Source: Hydrogenophaga sp040372165 | GTDB taxonomy: Bacteria; Pseudomonadota; Gammaproteobacteria; Burkholderiales; Burkholderiaceae_C | NCBI RefSeq assembly: GCF_040372165.1 | Contig: NZ_BAABWG010000004.1 | Coordinates: 434,001 to 498,000 of the forward strand | Reading direction: 5' to 3' | Length of the DNA: 64,000 nt | In this document: one piece after another, positions 1 through 7,464 of the stretch | Layout of the letters: every line of letters begins with the position of its first letter | Numbering within the stretch: position 1 is the stretch's first letter | Notes under the pieces: generated by a model | What the model saw: only the letters and a program-made list of their open reading frames with translations | Database searches by the model: none | Told to the model about the DNA's origin: nothing | Made by a program: the position numbers and the translations under genes

Positions 1-1760
1 AGCTCTCGCAGTTCCCCGAGATCGAAACCATGATCGTCGAGCGCATGCCGTCCAACATCATCAAGGGCAAAGCAGACGGCATCAACACGCGCACGATGGA
101 AATGTTCCAGGCCTTTGGCTTTGCGGACAAAGTCAAGCGCGAGACCTACTGGGTCAACCAGACGAACTTCTGGATGCCCGACCCAGCCTATCCGGCGAAC
201 ATCAAACGCGTCGGCCGGGTGCAGGACGTGGCCGATGACAGCTCCGAGATGCCGCACATTCTCATCAACCAGGCGCGGCTGCACGAGCTGTTTCTGGAGG
301 TGATGCAGAACTCGCCCTCCCGGCTCGCGCCGGACTACGGCTGGGAAGTCGTGGATGTGAAGGTAGACGCTGATGCCACCGAATACCCGGTCACGGTGAC
401 GCTCAAGGATTCAAGCGGCATCAACTGGTGGGCGACGCGCACGGTGCGCGCGAACTATGTGGTGGGCTGCGATGGCGCGCACTCGGCAGTGCGCAAGTCC
501 ATTGGCGGTGTGCTGCACGGCGACGCGGCGCACCAGGCCTGGGGCGTGATGGACATCCTGGCCAATACCGATTTTCCGGATGTGCGCCAGAAATGTCTGA
601 TCTCTTCCGCCAGCGAAGGCAACGTGCTGATCCTGCCGCGCGAAGGTGGCTACGTGTTCCGCATGTATGTGGAGCTGGACAAGCTCAAGGAAGGCGAGAA
701 GGCGGCCAGCAAGAAGTTCACCCAGGATGACATGATCGCGGCGGCCAACCGGATCATTCACCCCTATGCCCTGGACGTGAAGGAAGTGGTGTGGTGGTCC
801 ATTTATGACATTGGTCACAGCATCACCGACAAGTTCGATGACGTGCCCGAAGGTTCCAAGCGGAACCCGCGGGTGTTCACGGCTGGCGACGCTTGCCACA
901 CCCATTCGCCCAAAGCCGGCCAGGGCATGAACGTGTCCATGCAGGACACCTTCAACCTGGGCTGGAAGCTGGTGCATGTGCTCACCGGCCGTGCAGATGC
1001 CAGCCTGCTGCGCAGCTACTCCAGGGAGCGACAGACGGAAGCCAAGCGCCTGGTGGAGACGGACCATGAATGGGCACGCATCATGTCGGCACCGACCACG
1101 GAAGCCGAGCGCAACGGTACCGAGGAACCGCGCATCATTCGCCAGTTCAAGGCCAACCTGGAGTTCACCGGTGGAACCGCGGTGAAGTACGACCCATCCA
1201 CCCTGTTTGCAGATGGCAAGCACCAGGCCTTGGCCAAGGGCGAGGAAATCGGGCGCCGCTTCCATTCGGCGCCGGTGGTGCGTTTGTCGGACGCCAAGCA
1301 GATGCAATTGGGCCATGCGGCTGAGGCCGATGCTCGCTGGCGGCTGTACCTCTTTGCCGGCAAGAGCGATACGGGTAAGCCAGGCACGACCATGCATGAG
1401 CTGGCCAACTGGCTGGAGACTGCTTCGGACTCCCCCGTGACCCGGCACACCAGGCCAGGCGAAGACGTGGATGCCATCATCGACGTGCGAGCAGTCTTCC
1501 AGGCCACCTTTGATCAGCTGGCGTACGAAACCATGCCGCCGTTGTTCAAGCCCAGGACGGGAAAGCTGGGTTTGCAGGACCATGAGAAGATCTTCTGCGT
1601 GGACCACAAAGGCGTCGGGGACATCTACGAGATGCGCGGCATCCACCGCGAGCACGGCTGCATGATCATTGTCCGGCCCGATCAGTATGTGGCCAATGTG
1701 CTGCCACTGGATGCAAGAAGTGACCTGACCAGCTACTTCGCTGGTGTGCTGCGCCAATAG
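1..1760 (+). CDS. FAD-dependent aromatic-ring monooxygenase, 5' truncated (phenol 2-monooxygenase / 3-hydroxybenzoate 4-monooxygenase type)
   Basis: The open frame enters from the window edge (first full codon at base 3), so the N-terminal FAD-binding GxGxxG stretch lies outside. What remains is about 585 residues of a class A flavin monooxygenase, which uses NAD(P)H and O2 to hydroxylate a phenolic ring. Visible marks are the VVGCDGAHSAVRK motif (DNA about 460-500), the second FAD motif AGDACHTHSPKAGQGMN (about 885-935) and a C-terminal thioredoxin-like domain (about 1235-1750) typical of the phenol hydroxylase branch, whose members are near 640 residues. A MarR-type regulator follows on the same strand and may control it. 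The exact substrate cannot be read from the sequence; 3-hydroxybenzoate or a related phenol is my inference. Confidence 0.85.
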   Translation, partial: LSQFPEIETMIVERMPSNIIKGKADGINTRTMEMFQAFGFADKVKRETYWVNQTNFWMPDPAYPANIKRVGRVQDVADDSSEMPHILINQARLHELFLEVMQNSPSRLAPDYGWEVVDVKVDADATEYPVTVTLKDSSGINWWATRTVRANYVVGCDGAHSAVRKSIGGVLHGDAAHQAWGVMDILANTDFPDVRQKCLISSASEGNVLILPREGGYVFRMYVELDKLKEGEKAASKKFTQDDMIAAANRIIHPYALDVKEVVWWSIYDIGHSITDKFDDVPEGSKRNPRVFTAGDACHTHSPKAGQGMNVSMQDTFNLGWKLVHVLTGRADASLLRSYSRERQTEAKRLVETDHEWARIMSAPTTEAERNGTEEPRIIRQFKANLEFTGGTAVKYDPSTLFADGKHQALAKGEEIGRRFHSAPVVRLSDAKQMQLGHAAEADARWRLYLFAGKSDTGKPGTTMHELANWLETASDSPVTRHTRPGEDVDAIIDVRAVFQATFDQLAYETMPPLFKPRTGKLGLQDHEKIFCVDHKGVGDIYEMRGIHREHGCMIIVRPDQYVANVLPLDARSDLTSYFAGVLRQ

Positions 1761-1822
1761 CCTTTGGCCGGCGGGGCGGCCATTAGAATGGCGTAGCAAA
1801 TGCAGGTGCTGGTGGCGCCTGC

Positions 1823-2296
1823 GTGCCATTTACCATCCACAGCCACAGCCAAACCCCAGCCACGCAAGCCATGGACAGGTTAGAAATGGCCGGACATCTG
1901 ATCCGGCGTTTGCAGCAACAGTCGACACAGGTCTACCAGTCGGTGACGCAGGCCGCGGGGTTCGACCTGACCTCGGTACAGTTTGCCGCGCTGGATGCGA
2001 TTGCCGAACATCCTGAGATTGACCAGGCCACGCTGGCAGCCACCATCTTCTTTGATCGTGCCACCATCGGCGGTGTGATCGACCGGCTGGAAGCCAAAGG
2101 CCTTGTTCAGCGGGCCACCAGTCCCACCGATCGACGTGCAAAGTTGCTGAGCCTGACGCCAGACGGTGAGAGCTTGCTCCAGCACATACGGCCGGTGGTG
2201 GAGGCCTTGCAGGCAGACATCCTCTCACCCTTGAGCGACAAGGAACAGTCCACTTTTCTGAAACTGGCGACCAAGGCGCTGACGGCCGGGAGCTGA
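1823..2296 (+). CDS. MarR-family transcriptional regulator
   Basis: 157 residues from a GTG at 1823; an in-frame ATG at 1871 (MDRLEMAGHL) is an equally reasonable start and would remove 16 unconserved residues. The core shows the MarR winged helix: the recognition part reads QATLAATIFFDRATIGGVIDRL, followed by the wing with the family's SPTDRRAKLLSLT pattern. MarR proteins are dimeric repressors released by small, often phenolic, ligands. It lies 62 bases downstream of the truncated aromatic monooxygenase, so it probably senses that pathway's substrate. It overlaps no neighbour; the next gene begins 2 bases after its stop. Confidence 0.9.
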   Translation: MPFTIHSHSQTPATQAMDRLEMAGHLIRRLQQQSTQVYQSVTQAAGFDLTSVQFAALDAIAEHPEIDQATLAATIFFDRATIGGVIDRLEAKGLVQRATSPTDRRAKLLSLTPDGESLLQHIRPVVEALQADILSPLSDKEQSTFLKLATKALTAGS

Positions 2297-2298
2297 AG

Positions 2299-2667
2299 GT
2301 GAGCCCGCTTTCATTGGAAGAACTGGCTCGTCGGCGCCCCGTGTGGCTGGCCATGTCGGACATGTTTCTGGACACCGACACCGAAAGCAGCAGGCAGGGG
2401 CGGGCCGATGCTCTGGAAAAGTCCGGGTACTCGATGGCCGAGCTTGATGGCATTCTGATCGACGAAGTGAGCCCTGTGTGTGGCGTCAACCTGTTCAGCG
2501 CCACAGGTGTGTGGGCAGGTTTCGACGCCGAGTGGCTTGAGCAGACCATCTTGCGCAAACGGCAGTCTTCCTTTCGGTGGCTCAGGCGACTGCTTTCCAG
2601 ACAAATGGGCAAGCTCGTGGCAGATGAATGGGAAGCCACCAAACAGCTGATGGGCAAGCCCCGGTAG
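2299..2667 (+). CDS. DUF7079-like protein of unknown function
   Basis: 122 residues from a GTG start (VSPLSLEELARRRPVW) placed 2 bases after the MarR stop, which suggests co-transcription. The sequence RRPVWLAMSDMFLDTDTE near the N-terminus, followed by a short helix and an aspartate/glutamate-rich centre, resembles the DUF7079 family of small cytosolic proteins. I see no catalytic motif, signal peptide or membrane segment. The C-terminal third is basic and Trp-rich (FRWLRRLLSRQMGK). No function is proposed; the family assignment is from recognition of the N-terminal motif only. Confidence 0.65.
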   Translation: MSPLSLEELARRRPVWLAMSDMFLDTDTESSRQGRADALEKSGYSMAELDGILIDEVSPVCGVNLFSATGVWAGFDAEWLEQTILRKRQSSFRWLRRLLSRQMGKLVADEWEATKQLMGKPR

Positions 2668-2694
2668 CCCCGTGGCTGGTCACCAGTAGCCGGT

Positions 2695-3150
2695 ATGACA
2701 AGGCGCCACGTTTCTGGAGCGTTGAATTTGACATCTTCTATTGCCTGGAACGGCTGGCGATGGCTGCAGGTGTCCGTCTTGTCACTGGCTGTGCTGGTGC
2801 TGGCGGCCTGCACAAGACCGGTTGATCCCGAGCGCATGGCCTATGTGGGCCACTGGCTTGGCCCATCCATTTTCCTTGGCATTTCGGCTGACGGCTACGT
2901 GAACTATGTGCGAAAGCAGGGCGCCACCACCACGAAGATCAACGCCCCACTGGTTGAGTTTGTTGGCAATGACTTCGTGGTTGGCGTGGGGCCGTTTACC
3001 ACCACCTTTGTGGTGACGGAGCCGCCGCACGAGGTTGGTACCGAATGGCGGATGACGGTTGATGGCGAAGTCCTGATCAGGCAAAGTGTGCCGCTGATAC
3101 AGACAACAGACGCAAACGGCAGGAAAGAGGAAGGAGGAAAGGCGAGATGA
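2695..3150 (+). CDS. Putative lipoprotein, unknown function
   Basis: 151 residues. The N-terminus has a basic patch, a hydrophobic stretch (LQVSVLSLAVLVLAAC) and a lipobox LAAC near residue 39, so the mature protein would be lipid-anchored in the periplasm. The mature part (about 112 residues) is beta-rich (VGHWLGPSIFLGISADGYVNY), recalling small lipoproteins that display a barrel-like fold, but no family is recognised. The start could lie at an internal codon nearer the hydrophobic stretch, since the 20 residues before it are unusual for a signal peptide. Its stop overlaps the start of the following VOC gene (ATGA), implying translational coupling. Confidence 0.7.
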   Translation: MTRRHVSGALNLTSSIAWNGWRWLQVSVLSLAVLVLAACTRPVDPERMAYVGHWLGPSIFLGISADGYVNYVRKQGATTTKINAPLVEFVGNDFVVGVGPFTTTFVVTEPPHEVGTEWRMTVDGEVLIRQSVPLIQTTDANGRKEEGGKAR

Positions 3151-3521
3151 CGGTTCATCATCACGAGAAACTTGACTATGTCGAGTTTCCGGCCAGAGAT
3201 TTGCCCGCCACCAAGGGCTTCTTCGAGAAGGTGTTTGGTTGGACATTCACTGACTATGGGCCAGCCTACACCGCATTTGCCGGGCAGGGTCTGGATGGCG
3301 GCTTCTACCAGGCCGAAATGGCCTCCAGTCCAGCCGCGGGTGCTGCATTGCTGGTTTTCTACAGCGATCGTCTGGAAGAAACGCTGGCCAAGGTGGAGGC
3401 TGGCGGTGGCGTGATCGTGAAGCCGATCTTTGCCTTCCCGGGCGGGCGCCGCTTTCACTTCACGGAGCCCAGTGGCAACGAATTTGCCGTCTGGTCGACG
3501 CCGGAGGAACAGGCCGGCTGA
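3147..3521 (+). CDS. VOC-superfamily protein (glyoxalase/bleomycin-resistance fold)
   Basis: 124 residues, a single vicinal-oxygen-chelate module pair: the N-terminal motif KLDYVEFPARDLPATKGFFEKVFGW is the classic start of this fold, and the C-terminal part ends in the typical RRFHFTEPSGNEFAVWS strand carrying the last metal-ligand glutamate position (here E in GNEFAVW). Such proteins bind a divalent metal and act as lyases, dioxygenases or antibiotic-binding proteins; this subgroup is usually annotated only to superfamily level. The ATG overlaps the stop of the lipoprotein gene by 4 bases, so the two form a small operon. Confidence 0.85.
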   Translation: MTVHHHEKLDYVEFPARDLPATKGFFEKVFGWTFTDYGPAYTAFAGQGLDGGFYQAEMASSPAAGAALLVFYSDRLEETLAKVEAGGGVIVKPIFAFPGGRRFHFTEPSGNEFAVWSTPEEQAG

Positions 3522-3601
3522 TTTCCGCAGATTTGCAAGTCCGGCAGACCCTGGCGTATGGTGTGGCAAGGCAGACGTTGCCGACAACAGCAGGAGGCAG
3601 G

Positions 3602-4123
3602 ATGATGAACAATCAGTGTGATGGTAGGGCCTTGCAGCACTTGGCCCTGCTCGGTGCATGGAGCTGCCTGGGCGTGAGTGGCGCTCAAGCGGCCGAACCT
3701 TTCGTGATGCCGGATACGGTCACCATTGAAGCCTTGTCCCAGACGCTGGCGCAGAAAGCAGCCGGTGCCGCGGTGGATGAGTGCACGCGGCGGGGTTACA
3801 AGGTGGCTGCGGCCGTGGTAGGACGCGACGGGCTGCTGCTGGCATTTCTTCGCAATCCGCTGGCAGGACCGCACACCATCGAGGTGAGCCAGAGGAAGGC
3901 CTACGCAGCGTCGACGTTTCAGGTGCCGACATCCTCCATGGCATCACGGCCAGATTTGAGCTTTGCACCCGGTGTCATGCTCAGCGTCGGTGGAGTGCCG
4001 ATGAATGTGGCGGGCAAGTCGTACGGGGGAATCGCCGTGTCGGGGGCTGACCCGGCGGTAGACGAGGAGTGTGCGCAGGCGGGCGTGGCAGCCATCGCTG
4101 AAACCCTGGAGTTTGGTCAATGA
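3602..4123 (+). CDS. GlcG/HbpS-family secreted protein
   Basis: 173 residues from the ATG at 3602, chosen because GGAGG lies 5-10 bases upstream and because it gives a sensible signal peptide ending GVSGAQAAEP. The mature part follows the GlcG/HbpS (heme-degrading/binding, DUF336) pattern: KVAAAVVGRDGLLLAFLRNPLAGPHTIEVSQRKAYAAS, then a central GVMLSVGGVPM strand and the closing GGIAVSGADPAVDEECAQAGVAAI. Family members bind heme or act as small periplasmic sensors or chaperones; the exact role here is unknown. It overlaps the following membrane-protein gene by 4 bases (ATGA), so the two are coupled. Confidence 0.85.
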   Translation: MMNNQCDGRALQHLALLGAWSCLGVSGAQAAEPFVMPDTVTIEALSQTLAQKAAGAAVDECTRRGYKVAAAVVGRDGLLLAFLRNPLAGPHTIEVSQRKAYAASTFQVPTSSMASRPDLSFAPGVMLSVGGVPMNVAGKSYGGIAVSGADPAVDEECAQAGVAAIAETLEFGQ

Positions 4124-4692
4124 GCATTGGGGACATGCGGATGTCCTCCTGGTCGGGCCGAAGCGTTCTGATCTGGTTTCTGCTGGCCAATGCCGTTTAC
4201 CTGGCCATGGTGCTCTACAGCATCCCGAAGGTGATGGCTTTTGCTCAGGGGTTGCCGCTGTTTGACCTGTCTCCGGCCGGTTACACGCACCAAGAAGCGG
4301 TGGCGTTGCTGGAGGCGCTGGGAGAGCAGGGTCGGGAAGCCTATGTCTTTCCTCAATTGCTGCTCGACGCGTTCTATCCGGCGCTGTTTGCCCTGAGTTA
4401 CGGCTCGTTGATGCTGTGGGTGGCTGCCCGAGGCGGGCTGAAGCAGTTGGTGTGGCGGGTTCTGGGCTATGTGCCGTTTCTTGTGTGTGCTTTCGACTAT
4501 GGTGAGAATCTCAGCGTATGGCACATGTTGACCGGCTTTCCCGACGTGTCGACCGGCCTGACATCAACAGCCAGTGGCATGACGGTCATCAAGAGTGCAT
4601 TGGCGACGGTGTATTTTGTCGGTCTGCTGGCGATGCTGGTGCTGATTGGGTGGCGAAAGTTGAGCGGGCGGGGTGGGCGTCAGGCTGCGTAA
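4120..4692 (+). CDS. Integral membrane protein of unknown function, four predicted TM segments
   Basis: 190 residues with four hydrophobic segments: about residues 16-34 (LIWFLLANAVYLAMVLYSI), 85-105, 112-130 and 160-178. The loop between the first two holds the LSPAGYTHQEAVALLEALGEQGREAY stretch, which would be periplasmic. The C-terminus is basic (GWRKLSGRGGRQ) and likely cytoplasmic. No enzyme motif is visible. Start overlaps the stop of the GlcG/HbpS-like gene, so a functional link between the secreted protein and this membrane partner is plausible but unproven. Confidence 0.75.
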   Translation: MSIGDMRMSSWSGRSVLIWFLLANAVYLAMVLYSIPKVMAFAQGLPLFDLSPAGYTHQEAVALLEALGEQGREAYVFPQLLLDAFYPALFALSYGSLMLWVAARGGLKQLVWRVLGYVPFLVCAFDYGENLSVWHMLTGFPDVSTGLTSTASGMTVIKSALATVYFVGLLAMLVLIGWRKLSGRGGRQAA

Positions 4693-4766
4693 TGTCTGAT
4701 GGCCATGGCGCAGACCATGACCACCCCTTGTTCCTTGTTTCCTGAGACGAAAGGTGGGTCCAAGAC

Positions 4767-5237
4767 ATGAAGTTGCCAGATCCTGATTTCATTGAAATGC
4801 CGTCCAGATCGCTGGTGGCACTGGCGCGCGAGTTCGATATGCAGACGCGCTCTTCCATTCCCAAGCTTTGGGAAGAGTTCTTCAAAGCGCAGTGGCGCCT
4901 GCCCGGTGAGGTCGAGGCCGCCAGCTATGGCGTCTCGTATGCGGTGGATCCGAGCGGGCGCTTTACCTATGCCGTGGGTTTGCATGTCGAGCCGACGCCG
5001 GCAGAACTGCCACCCGGGGCCTGTGAGGTGAGTCTGTCTGCCGGCTCCTACGCGGTTTTCCGGTGCCGGGGGGCTGCCTCAGATATTCCTGCGGTGTTCG
5101 ACGCGATCTTTCATACCTGGCTGCCCGGCTCAGGCGAGAAGCAGCGCCAGGGTGCGGTGTTTGAGCGCTACCCTGACGAGGCCGAGGCGACACACGAAAA
5201 CATGGCCTACGAAATCTGGGTGCCGATAGCGGCGTGA
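4767..5237 (+). CDS. GyrI-like / AraC-effector-type small-molecule-binding protein
   Basis: 156 residues matching the stand-alone SHS2 ligand-binding fold of GyrI and the AraC effector-binding domain: IEMPSRSLVALAREFD at the N-terminus, KLWEEFFKAQ, then VSYAVDPSGRFTYAVGLHVE and the diagnostic PPGACEVSLSAGSYAVFRCRG, ending ENMAYEIWVPI. There is no DNA-binding domain, so it probably acts as a ligand sponge or modulator like the Sbi/GyrI group. It is a single gene 74 bases after the membrane protein and convergent with the histidine kinase gene, separated by a hairpin at 5249-5274. Confidence 0.85.
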   Translation: MKLPDPDFIEMPSRSLVALAREFDMQTRSSIPKLWEEFFKAQWRLPGEVEAASYGVSYAVDPSGRFTYAVGLHVEPTPAELPPGACEVSLSAGSYAVFRCRGAASDIPAVFDAIFHTWLPGSGEKQRQGAVFERYPDEAEATHENMAYEIWVPIAA

Positions 5238-5248
5238 GGGCTGGCGTC

Positions 5249-5274
5249 AGGCACACGGCCCTTTTTTCGTGCCT
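5249..5274. terminator. Hairpin between convergent genes
   Basis: AGGCAC at 5249-5254 pairs with GTGCCT at 5269-5274; the loop carries a run of six T. It sits in the 45-base gap between the GyrI-like gene (plus) and the kinase gene (minus) and could end transcripts from either side. The short stem keeps confidence moderate. Confidence 0.5.
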
Positions 5275-5282
5275 CTTCGCTC

Positions 5283-6659
5283 TCAGCGAGTGGCCGGAAC
5301 CTGGATGCGTACCTGAAGTCCCTTGCTTTGAGCAGGTGATGATGCCCTGGCCGGGGACACGGACATTTCGCCACGAAGGCGATCTACCGCCTTCTGAACG
5401 ATGGACAAGCCCAGGCCAGCACCACTCACTGCCGGCCCTCTATCAGCCTGGAAGCCCCGGTGAAAGCGCTGCAGCGCCTTGGTACATTCTTCAGGCGTCA
5501 TGCCGGGTCCGTCATCGCTGACACAAAGCCGAAGTACGTCGTGTTCCAGTTCAAACCTGACGGTGGCTGTGCTGCCTCGGCCAGCGTACTTGATGGCGTT
5601 TCCGAGCAGATTTTCGACAATGGGGCGCCAGCATGCTTCGTCAACCCGTGTGTGCGGCGAAAGTCTGTCGAGGTCCAGCACCAGATCCACGCCTGCTTGG
5701 TCGGCCAGCGGCGTCAAGTCGGCCAGCATTTGCTGAGCCAAAGGGGCAAGCAATGTGGCCGCATGAGGCGTGCGATCAACATCGATTCGAGCCAGCGCCA
5801 GCAATTGGTCCACAGCGTGTCCAGCCCGCTCGGTGCCAGCCAGTAGCGACTGCATCCGTTGCTCGCGTTCTTCACGGGTATCAGCCTGCGCAAGGGCGTG
5901 TGCCCGAGCATTGATCACTGCCAGAGGGGTTCGCAACTCGTGGGCTGCATCGGCAATAAAGTCTCGCTGTTCGTCGACTTGAGAGCGGGCCCGTTCCAGT
6001 AGCCGGTTGATGGTGTCGACGATGGGGTCGAGCTCCCTGTAGCGCAGATTGAGCGTCACCGCAGAGAGGTCATCTGTGCGCCTCTGCGCCACGTCCTTGG
6101 CCAATTGGTTGATCGGGCGAAAGCCACGCGCGACGGCCCAACCAGTCGGAATGAGCAGCAGGGGCAGGGCAACGGCCAGGGTGCTGGGAACGTCACCAGA
6201 GAGCCATTGCAGCAACTGTCCGTCTGAGATGATCGGCACGTACAGCGTGAGCGTCACATGGGGTGTCTTCAAAGTGGTGGCGCGCATGCTGGCCTCGCCA
6301 CTAGGGGAAGACAGAACTCTGGACGAAGAGATGTCATGCAACACCAGCCCGCTCGCCCGTTGTGCATACAACTCGATCAAACTTGGGCTACCGCCTTCTC
6401 CGGATTGCCACTGCTGGTTGAGTTGGTTGATGCTGGTGCGCAGAACCAGCATGGCGTCGTCGTCGGGCAGGCCTTCGATGGCAGCTGCCATGTGTTCCAG
6501 CAATGGCGTCGCAGCATCCTCAGTATTCAAGTTGTGCTTGATCTGTATGAAGTCAAGTATGAGAACGATGAGCGCTGTGGCGATCAAGGCCAGAAAAATG
6601 GTCCAGAGCGATCGGCGCAGCAGTGACGGCGCTTGTGTGGTGGGGGTTACGAGAGGCAT
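5283..6659 (-). CDS. Membrane sensor histidine kinase of the QseC type
   Basis: 458 residues from the ATG at 6659 (MPLVTPTTQ); an upstream in-frame codon would run into the regulator gene and is rejected. Order of parts: TM1 about residues 13-36, a periplasmic region of about 130 residues, TM2 (LPLLLIPTGWAVARGF), HAMP-like linker, phospho-acceptor helix FIADAAHELRTPLAVINA with its histidine, then the ATPase boxes ENLLGNAIKYAG, DDGPGM and GAGLGLSIV. The protein would autophosphorylate in response to an envelope signal and pass the phosphate to the regulator encoded 16 bases upstream. The TM2-HAMP-DHp pattern is closest to QseC/PmrB kinases. Confidence 0.9.
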   Translation of the reverse strand: MPLVTPTTQAPSLLRRSLWTIFLALIATALIVLILDFIQIKHNLNTEDAATPLLEHMAAAIEGLPDDDAMLVLRTSINQLNQQWQSGEGGSPSLIELYAQRASGLVLHDISSSRVLSSPSGEASMRATTLKTPHVTLTLYVPIISDGQLLQWLSGDVPSTLAVALPLLLIPTGWAVARGFRPINQLAKDVAQRRTDDLSAVTLNLRYRELDPIVDTINRLLERARSQVDEQRDFIADAAHELRTPLAVINARAHALAQADTREEREQRMQSLLAGTERAGHAVDQLLALARIDVDRTPHAATLLAPLAQQMLADLTPLADQAGVDLVLDLDRLSPHTRVDEACWRPIVENLLGNAIKYAGRGSTATVRFELEHDVLRLCVSDDGPGMTPEECTKALQRFHRGFQADRGPAVSGAGLGLSIVQKAVDRLRGEMSVSPARASSPAQSKGLQVRIQVPATR

Positions 6660-6675
6660 GGTCAGATAAGCGCAG

Positions 6676-7335
6676 TCAAGCCGGGGACCGGAACTGGTAG
6701 CCAACGCCACGCACGGTGCGAATGAGCCCGGTGCCGATCTTGCGCCGCAAGTTGGAAATATGAACTTCTATGGTGGCGTCCGAGGCCGGCTCGCCAAAAG
6801 GAGACAGTCTCTCGCCCAAGGATGATTTGGTGACAATCTGCTCTGGTCGACCCGCGAGGATGAGGAGAATCTGGAACTCGCGGTCTGACAAAGCCACATC
6901 TCTTCCATCCAGATGCACCTCTCGAGTCTTGGGCATGATGCTCAGACGTCCAAATCGCCATTCGGCGTTGGCCTGTCGCTGGTGCCGGCGATGAATGGCC
7001 CAGGCTCTGGCAATGAGCTCGGGCGTGGCGAATGGTTTGACCAGGAAGTCATCGGCACCCAGGTTCAAACCGAGAAGCCTGTCGGACAGTTCGGCGTTGG
7101 CCGTGATGATGAGGACAGGCGTGGTTTGCCGGTTGGCGCGCCATTCTTGCAGCAGTGCCAATCCGTCGCCATCAGGTAAACGAAGGTCGAGGATGACAAG
7201 GTCCATGTGCTCGATCGCATGCTGTCGAGCATCAGTGGCCGTCCGGATCCAGACCGTTTCAATGCCGTCTCTGGGTAAGGAACCCAACAAAGCCTGTCCA
7301 AGGTCGAGGTCGTCTTCAATCAACAAGGCGTTCAT
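6676..7335 (-). CDS. OmpR/PhoB-family response regulator (QseB-type)
   Basis: 219 residues. The receiver domain has the acidic pair EDD at residues 7-9, phospho-acceptor D50 in LVILDLRLPDGDG, and the conserved lysine in FLVKPF. The C-terminal winged helix carries LSDREFQILLILAGRPEQIVTKSSL and the closing VEVHISNLRRKIG...IRTVRGVGYQF signature (VEVH here is IEVH). It is the first gene of a two-gene operon with the kinase. The divergent intergenic region contains direct repeats CCAAAG-N5-CCAAAG, a spacing used by OmpR-family regulators, so it may control its own operon and the serine hydrolase across the gap. Confidence 0.92.
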   Translation of the reverse strand: MNALLIEDDLDLGQALLGSLPRDGIETVWIRTATDARQHAIEHMDLVILDLRLPDGDGLALLQEWRANRQTTPVLIITANAELSDRLLGLNLGADDFLVKPFATPELIARAWAIHRRHQRQANAEWRFGRLSIMPKTREVHLDGRDVALSDREFQILLILAGRPEQIVTKSSLGERLSPFGEPASDATIEVHISNLRRKIGTGLIRTVRGVGYQFRSPA

Positions 7336-7368
7336 GTTCTGACTCTATCGTGAAGCTTGACGGGTTTC

Positions 7369-7405
7369 CCAAAGATTCACCAAAGGTCGCGGCTGGTTTC
7401 TTTGG
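7369..7405. promoter_or_regulatory. Candidate response-regulator binding repeats
   Basis: CCAAAG occurs at 7369-7374 and again at 7380-7385, separated by five bases, and its complement CTTTGG lies at 7400-7405. An 11-base repeat period is the normal layout of OmpR/PhoB-family operators. The cluster is between the divergent regulator gene and the serine hydrolase gene. Confidence 0.4.
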
Positions 7406-7464
7406 CCAACCTTCAGGCAGGTTTCGAACAATGCCAATCATGTTCAAACCTGATGGAGATCGAC

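Noticed and set aside
411..1829. Long open frame of 472 codons on the minus strand opposite the first monooxygenase
   Set aside because: It mirrors a gene with clear flavoprotein motifs, is rich in His and Arg as expected of antisense frames in GC-rich DNA, and shows no domain.
1830..2837. 335-codon minus-strand frame across the MarR and DUF7079 genes
   Set aside because: It is antisense to two recognisable plus-strand genes and is Ser/Arg/Pro-rich without motifs.
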